NCBI GenBank assembly: GCA_944376195.1
Contig: CALWBW010000013.1
Location: 1-50,585, forward strand
DNA: 50,585 nucleotides
Source: an uncultured Clostridia bacterium
GTDB lineage: Bacteria > Bacillota > Clostridia > Oscillospirales > QAMX01
Direction: 5' to 3'
In this document: positions 16,292 to 23,109 of the stretch, in pieces
How the letters are laid out: each line of letters opens with the position of its first letter
Numbering within the stretch: the first letter of the stretch is position 1
Notes under the pieces: model-generated
The model's input: only the letters and a program-made list of their open reading frames with translations
Database searches by the model: none
Told to the model about the DNA's origin: nothing
Position numbers and translations under genes: made by a program

Positions 16292-16320
16292 GGGGGTGTC
16301 TTATAATAGAGGACACCCCC
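16292..16320 (-). terminator. Hairpin after the helicase gene
   Basis: GGGGGTGTC (16292-16300) pairs with GACACCCCC (16312-16320). The - strand lacks a clear T-run after the stem, so termination is likely only partial. Confidence 0.5.
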
Positions 16321-16336
16321 TATTTTCTCCACACTA

Positions 16337-17842
16337 TTACGCCTTTAGAATCGTCCAAACTGAACTATAATCTTTCCTGATACCATCTATCACTTTGGTT
16401 TTGCGGCGGGAAATAATTATGTACGGTAAATTCTCAGATGCAAGGTAATCATTTAGGGAAACAAGGCTGTGTTGTAGCTTCCCTTTGTAATCCTTTAATC
16501 CGATCTTCTCTATTACAGGCTTACGATCCTTGGCATTGAGCATATCTACTCCCACCATAGAATCTAAATAATCAATCAGAGATTCTTTCTTTGTTGAAGT
16601 GGTCTGGTATAAGTATATCCCTGTATTTTCATTATAGAAACCAAACCATCGAGCAAGATATTTATCATATCCGAATGGTTCCTTCAACATCTCAGGGAAC
16701 AGGTCAAGGGCATAGTATTCCAGTCGAGTAACCTTGGCTTCGTTTCTCTGCTTGATATAGAGCAGATTTCCAACGGAGTCACATCCAACAGGAACATTTA
16801 TAATTGCGCCATTGATGTTATTTTGCCGCTCATTTTCAATATGGTATTCCAATTCATCAGTGTCCTTCTGGATAATAGTTTTGATCATACCATTCATTTG
16901 ATGAATAATCCTATTAATGTCAGAATTGCTGCGTCCACGAATAAAAAGGTCAATATGATCTTCCGAATTTACAGGCCGTTTGCGTCCCACACATTGAATT
17001 ACGGATTCAGGCTCTACAACATCAACCACAATGGTATCCAGCAAATTATCTTTTAAAGTAAAACCACTGTCCAATGCTGTTGTTGTTATCAAGATATTCG
17101 CATCGAACTTTTCATCTTCAATAATTGCATTAATAAGGTTTTCGTCCATCAAGTGTTTATGTTCTTTGTTATATCTGGAACATGAGAAAACCATATTGTT
17201 TTTGAATTTCTTATATAATTCTGCTGCCGTTTTTCCGCTTTGAATGAAAAAGACTGCCTTTTTCCCTTTGCTGATCACATCAGCCGCCAAAGTTTCTAAC
17301 TGCTCCGTGTCATAGAAAAAAGTCAAATGATCTATATAGCCATAGTCATAGGGAGTTGTAATTGGAGCATGGGCAATAAGAACTTTTTTGAACAAATAGT
17401 TATAGAACGCTCCTACTGTTGCAGACATAAAAATTTTAACTGCATGATCTTGTCCGAGAATCCAATCAAAACTAATGTCCGTATTGTTATTAAAACCTCC
17501 ATCGGAAATGAAATAATGGCATTCATCAGCCACAATGTAATCATAGCTGCCCACTGCTTGCCCGTGCTGAACTGAACTTTCTAATGCCTGATATGTCATC
17601 AGGCGAAGTGTACTCTCTTTACCGCTAAACTCCCTCAGTAGTTGCTCCTTTGTTCGTGTACGCTGGATCAAATATAGGCAAGTTGCGCCATTCTTCTTGA
17701 GATAGTCATATAGATTGTGTGTAACCCAATATGTTTTCCCTTGCCCTGTTTGCGCCTTAATTACTACGGGCTTTTGCGGAAGCCATTCTGCAATTCTTTC
17801 TTCTGTAATGACATTATTGATTTTTTCCTGTATAATTACCAC
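16337..17842 (-). CDS. DEAD/DEAH-box (DECH) superfamily 2 helicase
   Basis: This is an ATP-dependent nucleic-acid helicase or translocase. Motif I is AQTGQGKT, motif II is DECH, and motif III is MSAT. Motif VI-like QCVGRKRP contains an Arg arginine-finger candidate. The C-terminal 200 residues match nothing I recognise. At 501 residues it resembles helicases of clostridial phage-like elements rather than a RecG/RecQ-type enzyme, and no nuclease motif is seen. The start is GTG 17842 with a purine-rich AAAGAAG directly upstream, a weak site. It follows the XRE gene with a 20-nt gap, so both are probably made from the XRE-controlled promoter at 18511-18539. Confidence 0.8.
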   Translation of the reverse strand: MVIIQEKINNVITEERIAEWLPQKPVVIKAQTGQGKTYWVTHNLYDYLKKNGATCLYLIQRTRTKEQLLREFSGKESTLRLMTYQALESSVQHGQAVGSYDYIVADECHYFISDGGFNNNTDISFDWILGQDHAVKIFMSATVGAFYNYLFKKVLIAHAPITTPYDYGYIDHLTFFYDTEQLETLAADVISKGKKAVFFIQSGKTAAELYKKFKNNMVFSCSRYNKEHKHLMDENLINAIIEDEKFDANILITTTALDSGFTLKDNLLDTIVVDVVEPESVIQCVGRKRPVNSEDHIDLFIRGRSNSDINRIIHQMNGMIKTIIQKDTDELEYHIENERQNNINGAIINVPVGCDSVGNLLYIKQRNEAKVTRLEYYALDLFPEMLKEPFGYDKYLARWFGFYNENTGIYLYQTTSTKKESLIDYLDSMVGVDMLNAKDRKPVIEKIGLKDYKGKLQHSLVSLNDYLASENLPYIIISRRKTKVIDGIRKDYSSVWTILKA

Positions 17843-17862
17843 CTTCTTTTTTGTTGTGTCCT

Positions 17863-18465
17863 TTAATATAAATCCCCATCATGCACCGCTTTGAAATATT
17901 CACATTCCTGAGCGTTCTCTATGGCGTTATCCAGCAATTCGTTAACATTCTTTTTCAGCGAAACCAAAAGGTTAGTCCGACTATGTTCTGAAGCTGCAAT
18001 ATCGAAGGAACGAACCATTGCATATAAAACAGGCCGCAGGGCATCACATGACACAATATCCATAATTTTGTTGAACACTGCCGTTTCTCCATCAATAAAG
18101 GCTATCAGATCTTCAAACTCAATAAACTCTCTGCCTTTTCCTTTGAGATAGTAATCAATTCTGCTAATTGTGTTTCTCTCATTTTTAAGAGCTGCTTCGT
18201 GTTGGGAAAACAAAAATACTTCTTTAGACTCTTGTTTTTCCGATTGTAGTAGAGCATCAATTTCCTGTTTATTTTCGTCTGTAATCTCCCCTAAAAGACG
18301 CTCTGGAACACCAAAAATCTGCGACATTTCTGCTAATCTACTTCCGGGAATTGCACAAGTACCATGTTCCCATTGTGAAATTGTTTGCCTTGTAATTCCC
18401 ATTCGTTTACCCAGCGTATCCAAACTCATACCGTGGGCTTTGCGAATATATTGCAATCCGTTCAT
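17863..18465 (-). CDS. XRE-family transcriptional regulator (200 aa)
   Basis: An N-terminal lambda-repressor-type helix-turn-helix (LDTLGKRMGITRQTISQWEHG, residues about 12-32) is followed by a longer C-terminal region of unknown fold. ATG 18465 has AAAGGGG 8 nt upstream and begins NGLQYIRKAHGMS as such proteins do. Two TGACA-N7-TGTCA operators straddle its own promoter, implying autoregulation. It heads the leftward helicase transcript and is a good candidate for the element's lysogeny-style switch. No peptidase motif for self-cleavage was noticed. Confidence 0.85.
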   Translation of the reverse strand: MNGLQYIRKAHGMSLDTLGKRMGITRQTISQWEHGTCAIPGSRLAEMSQIFGVPERLLGEITDENKQEIDALLQSEKQESKEVFLFSQHEAALKNERNTISRIDYYLKGKGREFIEFEDLIAFIDGETAVFNKIMDIVSCDALRPVLYAMVRSFDIAASEHSRTNLLVSLKKNVNELLDNAIENAQECEYFKAVHDGDLY

Positions 18466-18483
18466 GACTAAAACCCCTTTACC

Positions 18484-18500
18484 TGACATTTGATTTGTAA
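18484..18500. promoter_or_regulatory. XRE operator O1
   Basis: TGACA-N7-TGTAA is one mismatch from a perfect inverted repeat. It lies just downstream of the transcription start of the XRE promoter. Confidence 0.6.
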
Positions 18501-18510
18501 GGTTGATTAC

Positions 18511-18539
18511 ATCATAGCACCTGACATTTTGTTTGTCAA
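18511..18539 (-). promoter_or_regulatory. Consensus promoter of the XRE-helicase unit
   Basis: On the - strand, TTGACA (18534-18539), 17 bp, then TATGAT (18511-18516). Confidence 0.85.
18522..18538. promoter_or_regulatory. XRE operator O2
   Basis: A perfect TGACA-N7-TGTCA overlaps the -35 box of the XRE promoter. The start lies 38 bp from O1. Confidence 0.65.
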
Positions 18540-18583
18540 GTAGATTGCGTAATTTTTTCTCTTATTGTTTTTCCAACATTGAA

Positions 18584-18620
18584 CGAAAAAACGCCCTGCT
18601 CTGTATGGAGCAAGGCGGCT
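18584..18620 (-). terminator. Terminator of the leftward J-domain/unknown block
   Basis: CGCC-TGCTC pairs with GAGCA-GGCG (about 18592-18616) with one mismatch. The - strand continues into TTTTTT. It separates this block from the XRE promoter. Confidence 0.8.
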
Positions 18621-18638
18621 TCATTGCGTTTTAGATTC

Positions 18639-18815
18639 TCACACTTCAACAATTGCGCCGATCAGAGTTGCAATGAGCACGACCCCACCAAACGCCATAA
18701 TTACATATTCAATCCAATGCGGTTTTCCAATGTATCTTTTCTTGCTCTTATAGCCAGAACGCTTTTCATCGGCGCACTCTTTAAATAAGGCAAGCGCAGT
18801 AACAATAGACCACAT
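18639..18815 (-). CDS. Small membrane protein, 58 aa
   Basis: The C-terminal half is one membrane helix (about residues 37-56, EYVIMAFGGVVLIATLIGAI), preceded by a basic stretch (KSKKRYIGKPH). ATG 18815 lies 2 nt after the stop of the upstream gene and 9 nt after GAGGGG, so translation is coupled. A longer frame from TTG 18842 overlaps the upstream gene and is less likely. Function is unknown. Confidence 0.6.
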   Translation of the reverse strand: MWSIVTALALFKECADEKRSGYKSKKRYIGKPHWIEYVIMAFGGVVLIATLIGAIVEV

Positions 18816-18817
18816 AC

Positions 18818-19441
18818 CTACCATCCCCTCATCGTTTTCCAATAGTCCTCAAACCGATTTTCCATCTTGTTATTCATAAACTCTCTTGCCTCTGGAATGG
18901 TCATCACTTGAGAAGGTACATAGCCATCCTGCCCGAAGGGAATACCAATGGTCACTTTTCCAGCGTAGAACAGGTTTCTAATTTCCTGCGGCATTTGCTC
19001 ATACATGGAAGGTCTGTAATAATTTCCGCTGCTGTTACGATGGACAATGTATTTTTCCACATCAGCAAGTTTCAAATAAAGGTCTGCATACTTGCCGCTT
19101 GCAGTAGGAACAATCTTATAATCAAAGCCGTCCAGCTTGCTTTTCTGCAATGCCTGATCCGTAATGGGCAGTTCAAAGGTCAGCGCATAGGGGAAGTATC
19201 CTTCTTCCAGTAAAGTCAGCTTTTCCAGTGCCTCCCGCCACTGGTGATCCTTACCGCTGGTAGTTCCAACTGCACCGAACAGCGTAAACTTATCCTGCTG
19301 GAATCTGCGCTGGTCATGGAAGAAATTCTTCCGCATGGTTTCTTTATCGTTCATCATACGGCTTGCCTCCGCTATTGCGGCTTGATGATTAATCTTCTCG
19401 CCGCCGATAGTCAACAGGAGATAGATGGACTCACACAACAT
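18818..19441 (-). CDS. Hypothetical protein, 207 aa
   Basis: I do not recognise this protein. It is soluble, begins LCESIYLLLTIGGEKINHQ and contains charged helical segments (QRRFQQDKFTLFGAVG) and an aromatic C-terminus (ENRFEDYWKTMRGW). ATG 19441 has AGGTGG 8 nt upstream; an upstream in-frame ATG at 19489 lacks a site. It sits in the same leftward unit as the 235-aa and J-domain proteins. Confidence 0.65.
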   Translation of the reverse strand: MLCESIYLLLTIGGEKINHQAAIAEASRMMNDKETMRKNFFHDQRRFQQDKFTLFGAVGTTSGKDHQWREALEKLTLLEEGYFPYALTFELPITDQALQKSKLDGFDYKIVPTASGKYADLYLKLADVEKYIVHRNSSGNYYRPSMYEQMPQEIRNLFYAGKVTIGIPFGQDGYVPSQVMTIPEAREFMNNKMENRFEDYWKTMRGW

Positions 19442-19500
19442 CTTTCTACCACCTATTATCTCATATCCTGTGATATAGTCAATTTGCACCTTCAGCCGCC

Positions 19501-20208
19501 TTAAACCGCCGCTGTGACCATCTGCGCCAACCTATACAGGGCTTCGGCTTGCCTGTTTTCATTCTCTGCTCCATCCAGCGCAGTAAACCAACCTTCATAA
19601 AATCTTTTCTCTGCTATGGGCTGTTCGGTTGCGTAGTCCCATACTCCCGCATAGATGGTGTTATCCGCAAAGCGGAAATAAACCGTTCTCGGAGTCTGGC
19701 ATTTTGTGCCAAGCCTACCACAATAGACATTAATAAACTTCTTAATTTTCTGCTCTTGAATGCCTGTTAGCCGTCCCAGCTTCCGAAGGTCAAGCACCAC
19801 AAGCGGGTTTCCGCTCTCATCAATGTGGCTGCGCTCGTAGTCAATCAGGCTTTCCAGCGTGTCAGGATCGGCAAGCAGATTCTCCATGTTGCTAAAATGT
19901 GCGTTGTAGTTGTCAGGATTGGCAAGGTCTTTTTCCAGTCCTTCTACTGTATAGCTGCCGCCGTTAGGTAGATGGAACACAATACAGTTGTCTGCGGTTG
20001 CGGTCACTCTATCATATCCAGCCGCATAAATAGGCGTTGCGAACTGCCGTTCAACCTTGACAATTTCGCCTTCAAACTGCGGTTCAAGCCCTGTTGCAAA
20101 GAATACTTTTCTTCCGTCCTCTGTGTTCTCTGTGCTGATTTTGTACCAATTATAACCAGACAGAAGAGCGCAAGCCTTCAAAACGTCCATATTTACAGTA
20201 TTTTTCAT
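19501..20208 (-). CDS. Hypothetical protein, 235 aa
   Basis: I do not recognise this protein. It has no membrane segment. Features include FRFADNTIYAGVWDYATEQP and a C-terminal helix (ENENRQAEALYRLAQMV). AAAGGAG precedes ATG 20208 by 9 nt. It is 60 bp from the neighbouring genes on each side in the leftward unit, suggesting a common transcript and perhaps a complex with the J-domain protein. Confidence 0.65.
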   Translation of the reverse strand: MKNTVNMDVLKACALLSGYNWYKISTENTEDGRKVFFATGLEPQFEGEIVKVERQFATPIYAAGYDRVTATADNCIVFHLPNGGSYTVEGLEKDLANPDNYNAHFSNMENLLADPDTLESLIDYERSHIDESGNPLVVLDLRKLGRLTGIQEQKIKKFINVYCGRLGTKCQTPRTVYFRFADNTIYAGVWDYATEQPIAEKRFYEGWFTALDGAENENRQAEALYRLAQMVTAAV

Positions 20209-20258
20209 TTCCGTAATCTCCTTTTGTTGTGGGAGGGGTTGCCCCCTCCCGTATTGCC

Positions 20259-20750
20259 TTAAACTATCCGTACTGCAAGCGGCGATCCGCTTCTAACCGT
20301 TTCGCTACCGTATAGTTCACGGATTTCATCAAGGCTATAATTTCGGCTGTTCCGCTTACGGTATGGGGTTGAATGATAATACCATGCGGATTTGCTTTGA
20401 CTCCAACGGAAGGATAGATGCTTCAAAACATCTTTGTGCTTTTTAGTTTCACCGCTTACCCATATCCAAGACCCGCAAATTTCAATGTGAAGGCCAGCAA
20501 GGTTTATCAGGCGATTAATAATTTCACGAAAATCTTCAGCCTGTTCACCGGTTTCCTCTTTTGCCGTGTATGTTGCACCGCTGGCGGCTCTATGCCTGTT
20601 TTTTAACTGTTGGAATAGATTATCATACTCGCTGTTGATCTCCTGCATATCGGCTTTGCTGCCGCCTCTGTCGGGGTGGTGATCCATTGCAAGGCGTTTA
20701 TATTGTGCCTTCAGATCTTCAATGCACTGCGGATTGTTAAACCATTTCAT
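20259..20750 (-). CDS. J-domain protein (DnaJ-like), 163 aa
   Basis: The N-terminal 60 residues form a J domain with the diagnostic HPD loop (YKRLAMDHHPDRGGSKADMQEI), which stimulates the ATPase of Hsp70 (DnaK). There is no Gly/Phe region or zinc finger, so it is not DnaJ itself. The C-terminal 100 residues (GLHIEICGSWIWVSGETKKHKD, then FRWSQSKSAWYYH) are a separate domain that I recall from plasmid and integrative-element proteins. Mobile elements use such J proteins to recruit DnaK for remodelling complexes. AAGGAG is well placed before ATG 20750. Confidence 0.85.
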   Translation of the reverse strand: MKWFNNPQCIEDLKAQYKRLAMDHHPDRGGSKADMQEINSEYDNLFQQLKNRHRAASGATYTAKEETGEQAEDFREIINRLINLAGLHIEICGSWIWVSGETKKHKDVLKHLSFRWSQSKSAWYYHSTPYRKRNSRNYSLDEIRELYGSETVRSGSPLAVRIV

Positions 20751-20776
20751 TTTGTAGACGCTCCTTCTTGAAATAT

Positions 20777-20814
20777 GGAGCGGTCAGGGATATAATAAAA
20801 TATGTAACCGCTCC
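20777..20814 (-). repeat. Inverted repeat and duplicated ribosome-binding block before the J-domain gene
   Basis: GGAGCGGT (20777-20784) pairs with ACCGCTCC (20807-20814) over a 22-nt loop. The 13-bp CGCTCCTTCTTGA occurs at 20759-20771 and 20809-20821. The first copy contains the J-gene Shine-Dalgarno, so a site duplicate is sequestered in the hairpin. Confidence 0.45.
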
Positions 20815-20881
20815 TTCTTGATCGTTGGTTGCTGGTTGCGCCTTGCCTTCTCCGAAGCTGCAACTTTGGAGGGGGCATTTT

Positions 20882-21157
20882 TTAAGCAAGGGTAAAACGG
20901 CGGCTTGTGCTTGCTTTTGTAAATGCGGCTGCAATATCGGGCATTGCCTTTTTGAGTGCCGCCGTGTCAAGTCGATTTGTAGTAACTGTTTTCCATGTCA
21001 CTTTCCAGTCTGCGCCTGTCAGCATGTCAACCTGTCTTGTGGTCATCTCCGCTTTGATGGAGTCCTGCAAGGTTTCGATCTCTGCGGCGATTTCGTCAGC
21101 CATGCGGCGAAGCTCCCGCAGATCATTAATTTTACTGTCCATCTCGTTAATGCTCAT
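20882..21157 (-). CDS. Coiled-coil phage/ICE-type protein, 91 aa
   Basis: The N-terminal half is a heptad-rich helix (MDSKINDLRELRRMADEIAA, continuing through EIETLQDSIKAEMT). The C-terminus has a TWKTVTTNRLDTAALKKA pattern ending in a basic TSRRFTLA. This layout recurs in clostridial phage and integrative-element proteins near recombination genes, but its role is not established. AAAGGAGG lies 8 nt before ATG 21157. It is the second gene after the operator-controlled divergent promoter. Confidence 0.75.
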   Translation of the reverse strand: MSINEMDSKINDLRELRRMADEIAAEIETLQDSIKAEMTTRQVDMLTGADWKVTWKTVTTNRLDTAALKKAMPDIAAAFTKASTSRRFTLA

Positions 21158-21192
21158 TGTGTTAGCCTCCTTTAAATCTTGTGTGGATTGTG

Positions 21193-21303
21193 TTAATAAT
21201 CGAAGGTAAAGTGAATACCAGTTGCCAACGAAAGAACCATCAGGAACGGCGCAAGAGCGAGTTTTGCGATGGTGTAAGCTGCCTTTTTCATAGTGTTTTT
21301 CAT
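21193..21303 (-). CDS. Small hydrophobic peptide, 36 aa
   Basis: ATG 21303, preceded by GGAAAGGAAG at good spacing, to TAA 21193. The basic start (KNTMKKAAYTIAK) followed by LALAPFLMVLSLATGI looks like a single membrane helix. It is the first gene of the leftward unit, 45 bp downstream of the TATAAT box. The size makes the call tentative. Confidence 0.5.
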   Translation of the reverse strand: MKNTMKKAAYTIAKLALAPFLMVLSLATGIHFTFDY

Positions 21304-21352
21304 GTTTGACTTCCTTTCCTTTTTGGTTAGGTGTTTCCTTTAGCTTGATTAC

Positions 21353-21381
21353 ATTATAACAGTTATGTACATAACATGCAA
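21353..21381 (-). promoter_or_regulatory. Leftward promoter of the J-domain unit
   Basis: On the - strand, TTGCAT (21376-21381), 17 bp, then TATAAT (21353-21358). The first TTATGTACATAA operator fills the spacer. Confidence 0.8.
21362..21375. promoter_or_regulatory. Palindromic operator 1 (TTATGTACATAA)
   Basis: GTTATGTACATAAC is a perfect 14-bp palindrome lying between the -35 and -10 of the leftward promoter. Confidence 0.75.
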
Positions 21382-21400
21382 GTGGTAGAATAGACAAAAG

Positions 21401-21412
21401 TTATGTACATAA
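21401..21412. promoter_or_regulatory. Palindromic operator 2 (TTATGTACATAA)
   Basis: A perfect 12-bp copy, centred 38 bp from operator 1, midway between the divergent promoters. Confidence 0.75.
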
Positions 21413-21426
21413 TTTGTGCAAATTTG

Positions 21427-21438
21427 TTATGTACATAT
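21427..21438. promoter_or_regulatory. Palindromic operator 3
   Basis: TTATGTACATAT differs from the others by one base, is centred 26 bp from operator 2, and overlaps the -35 region of the rightward promoter. Confidence 0.7.
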
Positions 21439-21458
21439 CTTTTCGGGTGTGTTATAAT
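21430..21458 (+). promoter_or_regulatory. Rightward promoter of the ribbon-helix-helix gene
   Basis: A perfect TATAAT (21453-21458) with a weak TGTACA at the -35 position 17 bp upstream, inside operator 3. Confidence 0.6.
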
Positions 21459-21485
21459 TCGATTGCGTAAATGGGAGGTGGTACA

Positions 21486-21680
21486 ATGCCGATGACTGAC
21501 GAGCGCAAGCAATATTTATATGACTACCAAAAGAAGAAACTAAAGCGGATACCGCTGGATGTTCCGATAGAGGTTTATGAGAAGATAAGGCAACACGCAG
21601 AAGAAAAGAGCGAGAGCGTAAGCGGATTTATAAAACGGGCAATCGCCGAAACAATGGAGAGAGAGCAGACCCGCAAATAA
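21486..21680 (+). CDS. Ribbon-helix-helix (CopG/Arc-like) DNA-binding protein, 64 aa
   Basis: A basic beta-strand-like segment (KRIPLDVPIEVYEKIRQHAEE) followed by SVSGFIKRAIAETMERE gives the strand-helix-helix layout of CopG/Arc repressors. ATG 21486 follows GGGAGGTGG. Three near-identical palindromes lie directly upstream over both divergent promoters, so it is the obvious candidate to bind them and repress both units. No toxin gene is adjacent, so an antitoxin role is not supported. Confidence 0.75.
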   Translation: MPMTDERKQYLYDYQKKKLKRIPLDVPIEVYEKIRQHAEEKSESVSGFIKRAIAETMEREQTRK

Positions 21681-21697
21681 CAAGAAATACAAGAATA

Positions 21698-21738
21698 AAA
21701 ATTACAGGGTAGTTCCCGCTGCCCTGCAATTTTAAAAA
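21698..21738 (+). terminator. Probable terminator of the ribbon-helix-helix gene
   Basis: AAATT-CAGGG pairs with CCCTG-AATTT around a TAGTTCCCGCTG centre, ending in a short T-run. Confidence 0.5.
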
Positions 21739-21745
21739 CATATAG

Positions 21746-21851
21746 TTCGTATTATGTAGATAATACGAATAGTAAAACCCTGTATTTACTGGACTTTTCG
21801 TGTTTGCTTGGATTTATACGAACTTTTGACCTTGAAAATACGAACTTTTGA
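21746..21851. repeat. Cluster of TTCGTAT/ATACGAA sites before the short recombinase
   Basis: TTCGTATTAT-GTAG-ATAATACGAA is a perfect 10-4-10 inverted repeat (21746-21769). Two direct copies of ATACGAACTTTTGA follow at 21816-21829 and 21838-21851, and another TTCGT lies at 21798. The inverted core plus direct arm-like repeats resemble a tyrosine-recombinase crossover site with accessory sites. Operator function is the alternative. Confidence 0.6.
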
Positions 21852-21865
21852 TGATGGAGGACGGC

Positions 21866-22429
21866 ATGAACAAGAAAACACTTGCCTTGACCGCAGAGCA
21901 GTATGAAGAGATAATAAAGACGATGAAAAGCGGCTTTAGTGGTTGCCGACCAAATGAGCGTATTGCAACTGCGCTTGTGCTGGAAGCTAACTTAGGCTTG
22001 CGGATCAGCGATATAATTAAGTTGCGGTTGTGTGATATTGTGCGGGATGGTGACAGATACCGCCTTGAAATTACGGAACGAAAAACAGGCAAAAGCAGAG
22101 TGTTTACAGTTCCGCTTGTAATCCAGCAATACATAGAGAATTATTGCTTGCGTAATGGCATAGGAAAGAAAGAAGTTATATTCCCCATTACGGATAGACA
22201 GGTGCAAAAACAGCTTGCTATTGTTTGTGATTACTTAGGATATGACGGGATCGGGACACATAGCTTCAGAAAGTACTACGCAACAGAGATTTATAAAAAT
22301 AACAATTACGACATAACGTTGGTGCAAAGACTTTTACAGCATAGTTCTGCTGCTATTACGCAAAGATATATCGGCATAGAGGATCGGCGCATTGAGGAAG
22401 CTATAACTAACCATGTTTGTTTAATTTAG
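21866..22429 (+). CDS. Short tyrosine recombinase (catalytic domain only)
   Basis: All signature residues are present: Arg in LGLRISDIIKLR, Lys in TERKTGKSR, HxxR in THSFRKYYAT, and His/Tyr in LLQHSSAAITQRYIG. At 187 residues it lacks the usual N-terminal core-binding domain, resembling the short recombinases of the TnpA/Fim or resolvase-like group. ATG 21866 follows GGAGG. It lies directly after the TTCGTAT/ATACGAA cluster. Possible jobs are dimer resolution of the excised circle, inversion or secondary integration. It is not obviously redundant with int, which differs in size and motif. Confidence 0.88.
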   Translation: MNKKTLALTAEQYEEIIKTMKSGFSGCRPNERIATALVLEANLGLRISDIIKLRLCDIVRDGDRYRLEITERKTGKSRVFTVPLVIQQYIENYCLRNGIGKKEVIFPITDRQVQKQLAIVCDYLGYDGIGTHSFRKYYATEIYKNNNYDITLVQRLLQHSSAAITQRYIGIEDRRIEEAITNHVCLI

Positions 22430-22436
22430 ATTATTG

Positions 22437-22471
22437 CCCCTGCAACTTGTGTGTTGCAGGGGTGTTTTCTT
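22437..22471 (+). terminator. Terminator of the short recombinase gene
   Basis: CCCCTGCAAC (22437-22446) pairs with GTTGCAGGGG (22453-22462), followed by TGTTTTCTTT. Confidence 0.88.
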
Positions 22472-22629
22472 TCCCCGGAGGGCGGGGGGATGGGAATAAA
22501 GGGGGGTACTTTCCACTTTTTTGTGGTTTTTGTTTTTGTCCAGCGGCTAAAGTACATCCGCTCAACATACGGAGGGATTTTTTACACCGATAGAAAAATC
22601 GGATACAGCGTACAACCGCCATACCCGAT

Positions 22630-22989
22630 TTAATCTTCAGACAACCTATTAATATGGTTGAGGATCAGCAACTTATCGCTGTCCTTCAACTTGCGTAATC
22701 CTCTGACTGCTTCGCTAATCAATGCGGGGTCAGCAATACCATCGTCAAAAAACTGCGCCGGGGTGATCTCAAAATAGTCACAAATCTCAAATAGCCCTTC
22801 AACTGAAGGAAGGCTCTTTCCGCTGGAAATATTTTGGATATAACCACGACTATGCCCTAAATCAAGTGACATTTGGTATTCCGAGACACCTTTTTGTATC
22901 CTGAGCTGCGTAATGCGGTCACGCAAAAACTGCTTATATATTGCTCTCACCACCCTTGCGACTATTCTATTACATTTTTCCGTTGTCAT
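22630..22989 (-). CDS. XRE-family regulator, 119 aa
   Basis: The helix-turn-helix region is ITQLRIQKGVSEYQMSLDLG, then HSRGYIQNISSGKSLPS, followed by FEICDYFEITPAQFFDDG, which is typical of XRE proteins. The C-terminal helix (ISEAVRGLRKLKDSDKLLIL) is likely for dimerisation. The ATG at 22989 has no clear ribosome-binding site; GTG or TTG codons 13-24 residues in may be the true start. It is transcribed away from the zinc-ribbon operon and may regulate it. Confidence 0.8.
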   Translation of the reverse strand: MTTEKCNRIVARVVRAIYKQFLRDRITQLRIQKGVSEYQMSLDLGHSRGYIQNISSGKSLPSVEGLFEICDYFEITPAQFFDDGIADPALISEAVRGLRKLKDSDKLLILNHINRLSED

Positions 22990-23015
22990 ACACGGCGGTT
23001 AAATGCTACTTCTAA

Positions 23016-23044
23016 TTGAAATGCACACGGAAAAATGCTATAAT
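23016..23044 (+). promoter_or_regulatory. Promoter of the zinc-ribbon/lipoprotein unit
   Basis: TTGAAA (23016-23021), 17 bp, and a perfect TATAAT (23039-23044). Confidence 0.8.
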
Positions 23045-23109
23045 TATATTTGGGTGTTAAGTAGTGGGGATGCATTCACGCCCAAATATGATATAGAAGA
23101 GGGATAGTT

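Noticed and set aside
16337-18465. Known anti-phage system (helicase plus regulator)
   Set aside because: No nuclease, methylase, TIR, NTPase-Toprim or other effector signature was visible, so defence cannot be claimed.
18484-18539. CRISPR-like repeats
   Set aside because: Only two inverted operator-type sites; nowhere in the window are there several regularly spaced direct repeats or cas genes.
21816-21851. Plasmid iterons for replication
   Set aside because: Only two direct copies and no replication initiator gene; a recombination or regulatory role fits better.
21486-22429. Toxin-antitoxin pair (ribbon-helix-helix protein plus neighbour)
   Set aside because: The next gene is a tyrosine recombinase with full catalytic residues, not a toxin, and no RelE/ParE-like gene is adjacent.
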